This document shows, in pieces, positions 56,166 to 64,000 of a stretch of DNA of 64,000 bases. The translations under genes were made by a program, and so were the position numbers. The notes beneath the pieces are model-generated. The model saw only the letters and a program-made list of their open reading frames with translations, did no database searches and was not told where the DNA came from. Each line of letters starts with the position of its first letter. The first letter of the stretch is position 1. Where the stretch lies: NCBI RefSeq assembly GCF_009730915.1, contig NC_052484.1:3500054-3564053 (forward strand). The letters are read 5' to 3'. This DNA is from Dioscorea cayenensis subsp. rotundata (Eukaryota > Streptophyta > Magnoliopsida > Dioscoreales > Dioscoreaceae).

Positions 56166-56406
56166 GGTAGAGTAGAAGGAGAAGAAGGAGAGGATGAAGA
56201 GGTTTTGGTTAGTGGAGATGAACCCAGATGAGAGGATTTTCATTTCCCAAATTTTCCCGCTCTCTTTGTTTTGTTGACCGTCGTCACCGTCAAAGAGAAT
56301 TCATAATTTTTTTTTGCCACGTGGTGTCATCTGATGCAGACTGTTGTCAATCTCTAAATGGTTGACCAAGGACTCGCCTGGTTATGAAACCAGGCGAGAT
56401 GAACCC
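56108..56406 (-). repeat. Mutator-like terminal inverted repeat, right
   Basis: 299 bp, about 98 percent identical to the left repeat. Its inner end runs without a break into the helicase-like reading frame on the minus strand. Confidence 0.95.
56373..56398. repeat. Terminal hairpin in the right inverted repeat
   Basis: Same 11-bp stem and 4-nt loop as 51,100-51,125, at the same distance from the end. Confidence 0.9.
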
Positions 56407-56415
56407 TTTTTTTAC
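56407..56415. repeat. Mutator-like target-site duplication, right copy
   Basis: TTTTTTTAC, identical to 51,083-51,091. Confidence 0.93.
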
Positions 56416-56648
56416 TTGCACATTTTACTAAATTCACATAAATTAAGGAAAATCAATTAAAATTAGTTAAATTGTATTAACTTTTCAACTTTACCATTAT
56501 TTAAAATATGCTTCAAAAAAATATATAATTAAATAATTTATTGAAAGTTGTAGAAATACATTAAATATATAAAGTAAATTTTTAAAAAAAAATATTTAAT
56601 ATCCCACAAATTTCTTAAATATATGACATGTAAAAAAACCAAATGGAG

Positions 56649-57054
56649 TATAACTTTTTATAAATTTTAGATTTACAATTAAATTTAACGGACTTTCTTA
56701 ATCCATCTAAAACGGAAAAAGGAGTATTCAACAAATCAAAATAAAAATTTTAAAAAAAAAAGTGAAGGAAAGAAAAATACAAGATATCACATTGAACAAG
56801 AATTTTTTTTTTCCTTATAAAATGGGCAAGATTGTGGGGATGCTCTTTTATTCATTTTAATAACTTACATGCTTTACAATACACAAACAAAGCCTTCCCA
56901 CATGCAAGCAAAGCCATTATGTGTGAGTGGAAAAGAAGGCACAACATAAATTACAATTGGGCACAACACATTGACACAATGTGCTCTTGCAAGCTGAACA
57001 AACAGCATATGATTTATATCCTCTTTTTCGCCTTTTTTTTTGGGTACAAGTTCT
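56649..57054. other. Intergenic DNA downstream of the BRO1-like gene
   Basis: AT-rich; the last part (56,830-57,054) is probably 3' untranslated region of the minus-strand BRO1-like gene. No other gene is seen. Confidence 0.5.
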
Positions 57055-57938
57055 CTAGTCTTTTTTCTGATTGCCGTCGTCTTTGTTCCAGGATGGATCT
57101 ACCGGAGGAAGTTGGTAGTCGTCGGGTTTTAGTGCCAATGCAAAATCCGGCAAGGTCGGGGCCGTCTCGATGATCCTGTGATGAACATGATCCACCAAAA
57201 TGTATATGACTAGAGTCAGAAGTCGAAAAATTTATCGTCAATAACATGATCCACCCTTCAAAGTTCAAATTTCAAAGCTTTATAGCTCAAGATAGAAACA
57301 TTAATGCAAAGTCACAAAGTTTGATATTCCAAATCTAAGAATCAATTATATCTGTGTTTGGTTCAGACGTTAAATTTTTTTTTTCTTCTAAGAAAAAAAA
57401 TTAGGGTTTCGAATTCAAAACAATTTGGATGACAATAACTGGCTTTTCAAAATGACAAGGTTGTTTTTGGTAATACAAGCAAAAGAAGTAATAAGGAGGT
57501 GACCAACGGGGGCTAAAAATTAAGTCAATAAAAGAAGAGGGACTATTTGGCAATTAAAAAAGTATCATGAGCGTGAAAATATCGACAGACAGATAAATAA
57601 TCTATTGAAGTTTAATAGACAAAAGATCGATATCGAAGTAAAACCAAAAAGGTTTGCACCTCTCATGGCTGTACAGATCTCGATTGATCCGGACTTTGCT
57701 CGCTGTATCTTTAGGAATTTTCTCCGACAGATACTTCATCGATCCTGATAAATATGGACTCCTGTAAAAAAAAATTAACCAGAGAAAGACGTAAATACAA
57801 GATAACCGAAAACTGATATTTATTAATACAATCTTAAGTGTTCACAAATCACTTCAATACTCGGTTGATGATTGTTGTTCGAGCATTTATTTTAGAGGTC
57901 CAACAAAAACATAAGTCGATGCGAGATACAAGAGCAGC

Positions 57939-57979
<41 letters not shown>

Positions 57980-58174
57980 TAAAATCCTTTAAAAACAAAC
58001 CTTGATATGGGAATTGTGGCATTAAAGTTTTCACAAGTTTTTTTTCCTTCTTTCAGAAATTCTTCGGCAGCTTGTAGAGCGGCCACAGCCATTCCATGAG
58101 ATTTTTCGGTGTTGCCCTCATCGAGGATCAGTCCATGGTAGTAATAAGCAGCAGCCTGGTTTATCCAAAAGAGT

Positions 58175-58225
<51 letters not shown>

Positions 58226-60497
58226 ATTCAATACATGTAAAGCAATAGAAAAACAGGAGATCTACAAAAGTCGGTAATCGTCTGACTAAATTCATGATAA
58301 GAATGATATAACTGAAAAGAAAATTAAAGCAGGTTATAGCTCTTAAATTTGCATGAGGGTATTATAGTCCTTCAAATTCTTCGGTTCCTTTGATGTTGTT
58401 CGAATCATAAAAATGCATAAATTACACAAGTTTTGGATGTTTAATGAAAGATATTCAAATGATTGGGAAAAGTTGGACGTACTTTCGCTTCGAGATATTT
58501 CCATTTAACAAAGAGCCAATGCTTTTGTCCCCACCCATTGCTAAAAGAAAGCGATGAAAAATGTGTGATATCATCCTGTGCCTGTAGAGAATAAAATCAT
58601 CTTCGTAAAATTAGTTGATAAACTAAAAAGGAAATGCAAATGAGCAATGATGGTAGTTAATAAACATTCAATTGTAGTTTTTTTATCCCAGTGTATATTG
58701 CCATATTGATTGAATGGAATTACAGACATATTAACAATCCTACAGTTGATATCTTCTGGAAAATAAATGGCTATTTGATAACAAAAGAATAATTACCGGT
58801 ACCTGTTTCCAATACTTCACCATTTCACATGCCAACCGACGTTTCACAGCTAGTGTGGCTTTAGGACTATCAATAGCCATCCCAAGTTGAATATCAACAC
58901 ACTATGCCAAGGACAACAACAGAAAAAATTAGCTCGAGGAACCTTCAAATGTAGACTCTCTCAAACCTCACTAGAAGCTCTAACATTGAATGGAATATTG
59001 GAAAGTAAAATCATTAACAGAGGAGATAGGAAGAGAAAAATCAAAATTTACAATATTAACAAGGACTTTCATGTATTTGCATCTCTAAGATAACCACTCG
59101 AAATTATGTATGATATAATTCTTATAGCAGGATAAATCTGGAGAAGCTGCTACAACAAGTACCTGGCCCAATGCCTGCATGCAGAGAGCTCGCAGCACTC
59201 TCTCAGTCAAGTCTATCGGAAGCTCACTCCTGCAAATTAAGTTGTCAGAATAATTTTATACTCAGCTGTTAAACAAAAAAATAAATGAGACAAATGTTCA
59301 AATAAAGAGAACAGAAAGAAATAAATGGCAAATTATATTTTTGACCTGGTTTCTGGAGGTATTTGAGGAAGAACATGGCGAATAGCACAATCCAAATACC
59401 CTGCTGCCTTCAAGAAAATATCAACAGACGCCCGCTTGCCTTCTGCAACAAAATTCAAACTGACACTAAAAAAATGCTCCGGTGATGATAACCATTATGT
59501 GACAGAAAAGGTGAAGAAAATGGCAAAAACTGTCTAATAACTTCAACTGCCCAGGAAGAGAGAAAAAAACAAACATTGCTAAGAAAGGTAGAAGACTCAA
59601 CTAATAATTTTCACTTATGCAGGTTACAGATCAGAAGCGTTCAATGCCAGTAAAGCAAACTAATCCAAAACCCAGCATTGCAATACTCACCTTCAGATGT
59701 TTTTTGCTGATAGCCATCACTGGCCATTTTAGGAAGAAGCAATGCATTTGCCTCCGATAAGCATAGCATAGCCATCAAGTGTAAAACTGAGAGTACTTCA
59801 TACCAAGCACTGGCCATGACTGTTTCCTGAAAACAATCATAATCAGCTTTCCATGCCATTCATACTTTCTCCTAAAGAGGAGTGCCATTGGAAATATTTC
59901 AGATAGGATCGAATTTGAAGATGTACCTCGGCGTCATCCTCTTGGTTAATCCATGCAAAATGCACCTTATCTTTTAAATTATTGCCTGCGAATTACAAAA
60001 CAAGTGATTTCTAAAAGCTGGAGAAAAATGACTAACTTTAATGACACAACAGACAGAGATACAGTCCAAATATGACAGCAATTCACTCAATTACCATCTT
60101 TAACCAATCCAAGCAGAACTGGTAAGTAGTCTTCAAGAGCCTGAAGAAGATCGGAAAACGAAGAACCCCCTGTGTAAAATGCCTTTAGATTAACTTTAAC
60201 CAGCTGCAACTAGAAAGAAGGCAAGGATTACAGATTTTGCATACCATGTTGAGTAGCTGTTTTCCGTTTTGGTTTGGTTGCTTTTGGCGCCTCTTGGGCA
60301 GCCATAACGACTATTCTTGCTCTTAGAGCCGAAAGCCGTTCCACTAGACTCTTTGATAAGCTATCGCCCAATGACTGAGAGAAATCTACACTTTTAGGGA
60401 TGCGTAATCCTGGCACGAACACTGCCACCTCTCCGATATTTCCAGACTTTCTCCTGTTTCCACCTTCATCTTCAGGAGTTGATACCAGGCATCCCAT
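57055..60497 (-). CDS. Endosomal BRO1-like domain protein, 11 coding exons
   Basis: Exons joined on the minus strand: 60,245-60,497; 60,095-60,169; 59,927-59,985; 59,691-59,826; 59,346-59,442; 59,163-59,229; 58,803-58,901; 58,483-58,581; 58,001-58,155; 57,660-57,761; 57,055-57,175. All have GT-AG borders and keep phase: 1,263 bp, 420 residues. It starts MGCLVSTPEDEGGNRR; Gly2-Cys3 suggests N-myristoylation and palmitoylation. Landmarks: FVPGLRIPKSVDFSQSLGD, LLQALEDYLPVLLGLV, SAWYEVLSVLHLMAML, AAAYYYHGLILDEGN and the end TAPTLPDFALALKPDDYQLP. This matches the plant BRO1-like family (endosomal sorting; homologous to Bro1/ALIX N-termini). Complete. Confidence 0.93.
57941..57975. repeat. (AT)n microsatellite in BRO1-like intron
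   Basis: About 17 units, just beyond exon 9. A similar run lies in the preceding intron at 58,182-58,222. Confidence 0.92.
58182..58222. repeat. (AT)n microsatellite in BRO1-like intron
   Basis: About 20 units between exons 8 and 9. Confidence 0.92.
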
Positions 60498-62080
60498 ATT
60501 GTAAAGCTAGATTCTATAATACAAAGGAAAAAAAAAGCATAATCAAAAGATAAGCTTCCATTACAAGCAACAAAGGAATGTAGATATTCAACATTATAGT
60601 CAACCAATTACAATCAAAATCCAATCTTAAGAGAAGAAGTGATCAAACAGAAATAGAAAATTGCACAACCACGAGAAACTTTACAAAAACAAACACATAA
60701 GAAGAGACCTTGCAATAGAAATAGAGGAGAGAAAAGGTTCTTTGAAAATCAATAAAATGCATGTGCAAGCAAAATTAAAATGAGAAACAGTTGAACTTCA
60801 TGCGATACTCAAGATACGGGGCATCACCCAAAATCAAGCAATAACAGATCCAATTAATTAAAATCAAACAAGAGCTGGTTTATTAATTGATTCACCAGTT
60901 TTACAAATAACCAGAAATGATAAGAATGCAAATCCGCAAGAAAGAACCACTGAGAAGTGAGAACACCACAACAAAGCAAAGGAAAGATACTCTTCAAGGA
61001 TGCACTTAATCAAGGGCAAGCAAACAGAGCAGTAGGTTGTCGATGAGAAACAAACCACAAGAAAATCATTGCAGCGACAACAAAAGCGAAACTATTCAAC
61101 AGTTGAACAGCTTTAAAAGGAGCAATTAAACAAACAAAACTTTTAATTTAAAAAAAAAAATCAAGCATAAAAGGACCTCCGAAAGCACCAAACAGAAAAA
61201 GGACATAGATAGAGACCATACATAAAAATATTAACAGAAAGAAAAGCAGACACCAGCAAAGGAGAAGAAAGAAGAAAAGGCTCTGCCCTAGAAATCAAGA
61301 AGACAAAGTTGCTTTCCTTTGCCATCTCAATTAGTTAAAAAGCACAACGCTCACGGGTAGTAGCATTAGTTCACAAGCAAACACTCTAGAAGATTCACAC
61401 ACGCAATATAAAAAAAAAACCTAAAATTGAACGAGAATACAGAAGCAAAATTGGACCTTTTTCCAAACTATCAGAAGAAAAAACACCGTGCAAGGCCTCC
61501 TTGCCCTCCTCCCAACCTCTGCACAAAAGATTCAAAGAGTCAGCATAAAAAACCAAACATAAAGGAATGAAAAGCGAATCCAAAACACATGTAAACCATG
61601 AGAAAGAAGCACAATTCCTGTCCTCCATCTCCATCAACCAAGAACCCACCATGAAAAACCTCTCAACTTGGCACAAGCGACACAGGTACTAGTACACCAC
61701 CACTAGAAACCCTTAATAAAGAAGCCAGGACAAAGCCAAATAAAGCAACGCAAAGCAAAGCAAACTTCAAACACCAAACACCCGCAAAGGAATCAATGAC
61801 GTAAACGAAAAGCAAGTGGAATCCGCGCCGCACCTTCACCTAAAACTACTCATTCAAGCAAATGCGCACAAATCCGGCAAGAAAAATACACACCAAAAAT
61901 ACATAAAAAAAAAACACATCAAATGCAATCAAGATCGAGTTTTTACGTCGAAATCCGATCTCATCGCTGAGAAATCCTCCAAAGCTGGAAGCTTTTTAAG
62001 AAGGCGAAGCGTGGATTGGGAGTTCCCGAGGAAGAGATGCGATGATTCTTTGAACGCAGACTTCTTCGGGTGATATAGAT
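60498..62080 (-). promoter_or_regulatory. 5' leader with a long leader intron of the BRO1-like gene
   Basis: An acceptor (GTATTATAG) at 60,514 precedes 16 untranslated bases and the start codon. A plausible donor (GAC/GTAAAA) at 61,946 closes a leader exon of about 61,947-62,070. This implies a leader intron of about 1.43 kb (60,514-61,946). The leader exon region is GC-richer than its surroundings. No other gene is seen inside; frames here are shadows. Confidence 0.55.
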
Positions 62081-62607
62081 CCGATCTGGAAGCCTTCGTA
62101 AGCTTCCAAGGATTTTACTATTTTTTTGGGTTATTTATTTAATATTTTAATTAATTAATTAATTAATTGATTTTTATGGGATTTTACTGTGGCTTCTGGA
62201 GTACGCGGGGGACATTGTTTCGAGTAAGACTATGTATTTTTATTTTATTTTAAATTATATATTATTTATTTATTTATTTTTCACGTTTGGATGTTTGGTA
62301 GGATATTTGATCCGATAATATATATATGGGAAAATTACTATTTACCCCCTACACTGTTTAAAATTTCCCAAACAACCCCTGCAAGTTATGAATACCACGG
62401 ACAACCCTTCCTTTATCATTTTTACTTTTTTTACCCCTTAGTAGGTCACTTGGATTGGGTCCCATGTTGTGAAATTCCATCATCGCTCTTAAAAATGGTG
62501 GAAAAAAAAACGTCCCAATCACATCATGCCTAACATTTTTTTACATTTCTTTTTATTTTTCTCAAAACAAACTTTTGGAAGACTTTTTATCCTTGTCTTC
62601 GTCCCCA
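62081..62607. other. Upstream flank of the BRO1-like gene, with a dispersed-repeat-like stretch
   Basis: A (TTAA)n-like run lies near 62,145-62,168. From 62,328 the sequence GGAAAATTACTATTTACCCCC followed by CCCAAACAACCCCTGCAA looks like a common plant dispersed repeat; I could not define its ends. No gene. Confidence 0.4.
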
Positions 62608-64000
62608 TGCTTCCGCTTTAAAATTATACAGCTTTTTTTGTTTAAACATAAATGTTTCCGCTTTAAAATTATCAAGTTTCTGTTTAAATATATCCAGTTT
62701 AAGTTTAAACAGAAATGATTTTAGTAGGTATTCGGATTCTACGAGCGTATCCGTCCCACCTCAAGGCCACCCCTCGACAATTTAGTAGGCTTTTCCTTAC
62801 TCGTTAGATCATTTTCGAAGTTTTTGTCATCGTACGCTCGGACAACGCTTTTGATGGCGCTAATCATTTAAAAAAACTCATTTCACTACCACGAGTCGCG
62901 GACACAATCGTAGATCTTCAGAAAGAAACTATCGCTAACTAAGCATAAATGATAACTTATATTCGTTACATATGTTTGCCACAAACTATCGCATATTATC
63001 AGTACATTTTGCTCGTTATTTATGAAAAATCGCTTTTCATAAACAAAACCCAAATTTAAAATGAAACAATGATATTTAAACATAAACATAGTTGTATAAG
63101 TTAATTATTGATTAATTATCCCAGCTTTCGCTTAAAACTTATGTATTTTTCTCAACTATTATTGTCATGTCTTTGTTTCCGCTTAAAAATTATACAGCTT
63201 TTTGTTTAAGCTTAAATGTTTCCGCTTTAAATTTATCAAGTCTCTGCTTTAAAATGTTATGTCTCTGCTTTAAATATATCCAGGTTTAAGTTTTAAACAG
63301 AAATGATTTTTAGTAGGTATTCGGATTCTACGAGCGTATCCGTCCCACCCTCAAGGCCACCCTCGACAATTTAGTAGGCCTTCCTTACTCGTTAGATCAT
63401 TTTTGAAGTTTTGTCGGTGCATGCCTGGACAACGCTTTTGAAGGCGCTAATCATTTAAAAACTCATTTCACTACCACGAGTCGCGGACACAATCGTAGAT
63501 CTTCGAAAGAAACTATCGCCAACTAAGCATAAATGATAACTTATATTCGATTACATATGTTTGCTACAAACTATCGTGATATTATTAGTACATTTTTGCT
63601 CGTTATTTATGAAAAATTGTTTTCATAAACAAACCCAAATTTAAAATGAAACAATGATATTTAAACATAAACATAGTTAGTATAAGTTAATTATTGATTA
63701 ATCCCAGCTTTTTGCTTAAAACTTATGTTTTTTTCTCAACTATTATTGTCATGTCCTTGTTTCCGTTTAAAAATTATACGCTTTTTTGTTTAAAAGCTTA
63801 AATGTTTCAGTTTAAATTTATCAGTCTCTGCTTTAAAAATGTTATGTCTGCTTTTAAATATATCCGGGTTCAGTTTAAACAGAAATGATTTTTAGTAGAG
63901 TATTCGATTCTACGAGCTGATCCGTCCCACCTCAAGGCCACCCCCGACGATTTAGTAGGTCTTCCTTACTCGTTAGATCATTTTTGAAGTTTTGTCATCG
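62608..64000. repeat. Tandem repeat, unit about 585 bp, runs off the window
   Basis: Units start at about 62,611, 63,177 and 63,761 (TTCCG(C/T)TTTAAAA-like starts). The word TTAGTAG before a GGATTCTACGAGC-like phrase recurs at 62,721, 63,310 and 63,892, spacings 589 and 582. Conserved inner words include ACGAGTCGCGGACAC (62,891 and 63,477) and CAATCGTAGATCTTC. Each unit also has two copies of a TTTCCGCTTTAAAATTAT-like word near its start. There is no open frame of note. At least 2.4 units are visible. Confidence 0.92.

Larger units (their letters stand above)
51092..56406 (+). mobile_element. Mutator-like element with FAR1-type transposase and captured helicase fragments
   Basis: Inverted repeats of 300 and 299 bp (51,092-51,391 and 56,108-56,406) differ by about five substitutions and one A-run length change. 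A perfect 9-bp target duplication, TTTTTTTAC, flanks the element (51,083-51,091 and 56,407-56,415), the Mutator signature. The plus strand carries a transposase gene with FAR1, MULE and SWIM regions. The minus strand of the right half carries exon-like pieces of a DEAH-box RNA helicase gene. Both genes read inward from the element ends. Recent by repeat identity, though the transposase is broken. Confidence 0.95.
51071..56648. mobile_element. Stowaway-like MITE split by the Mutator-like element
   Basis: Left end CTTCCTCCCATC (from 51,071) and right end (other strand) CTCCATTTGGTTTTTTTAC (to 56,648) resemble Stowaway ends, both bordered by TA. The Mutator-like element lies inside the left inverted repeat, using its T run as target. 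The MITE itself is about 255 bp. Confidence 0.5.

Noticed and set aside
62145..62168. TTAA repeat as a piggyBac target or end
   Set aside because: A simple low-complexity TTAA/TAAT run with no inverted repeats around it.
1..64000. CRISPR arrays, bacterial operons, rRNA or intact tRNA genes
   Set aside because: Tandem repeats found are satellites or microsatellites without CRISPR-like spacing; the only tRNA-like boxes belong to SINEs; introns and LTR elements show plant nuclear DNA.

Overview
This is nuclear DNA of a flowering plant. It is AT-rich between genes, has long gene-free stretches, and most of its length is transposable elements nested in one another. Four host genes can be read: a small conserved-looking 63-residue protein, an NDR1/HIN1-like (LEA_2) membrane protein, a UPF0415/DUF1308 protein and an endosomal BRO1-like-domain protein. 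The GC-rich 5' ends and AT-rich 3' ends of the NHL gene and of the first DUF1308 exon suggest a monocot with an AT-rich genome. I cannot name the species.

Layout. 1-3,610: minus-strand Ty1/copia relic (integrase, protease, gag), then an AT-rich leader or LTR-like stretch and an odd GC-rich block. 3,619-12,027: a complete hAT element with a perfect 8-bp target duplication. It holds GC-rich ends, overlapping palindromes, an alternating 2-unit repeat array and a broken Ac-type transposase. Inside its right end lies a young 2.9-kb LTR retrotransposon (9,069-11,969) with one intact gag-protease frame and no polymerase. 14,400-14,591: small host gene. 15,264-20,491: complete copia element with 144-bp LTRs. 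20,492-28,170: AT-rich DNA with a LINE 3' half, a CACTA-like repeat region and a hairpin. 28,181-30,761: a tRNA-derived SINE and an internally deleted copia element. 31,000-43,470: two or more MITEs, a third LTR-bounded copia element (34,030-38,683), a second SINE with a 16-bp target duplication, and a PIF/Harbinger-type MITE carrying a 45-bp minisatellite.

43,946-44,731: intronless NHL gene. 46,223-50,482: DUF1308 gene, three exons, minus strand. 51,092-56,406: a Mutator-like element with 300-bp inverted repeats, 9-bp target duplication, a FAR1-type transposase (broken) and, on the opposite strand, captured pieces of a DEAH-box RNA helicase gene; it sits in a Stowaway-like MITE. 57,055-60,497: BRO1-like gene, 11 coding exons joined here in phase, minus strand, with a leader intron reaching to about 61,946. 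62,608-64,000: a tandem repeat of about 585 bp running off the window.

The most unusual items are the Mutator-like element, whose inverted repeats seem to have absorbed the 5' end of a captured helicase gene, the gag-protease-only retrotransposon nested in the hAT element, the alternating repeat array, and the unclassified tandem repeat at the right edge. Everything was read by eye; no database search was run.
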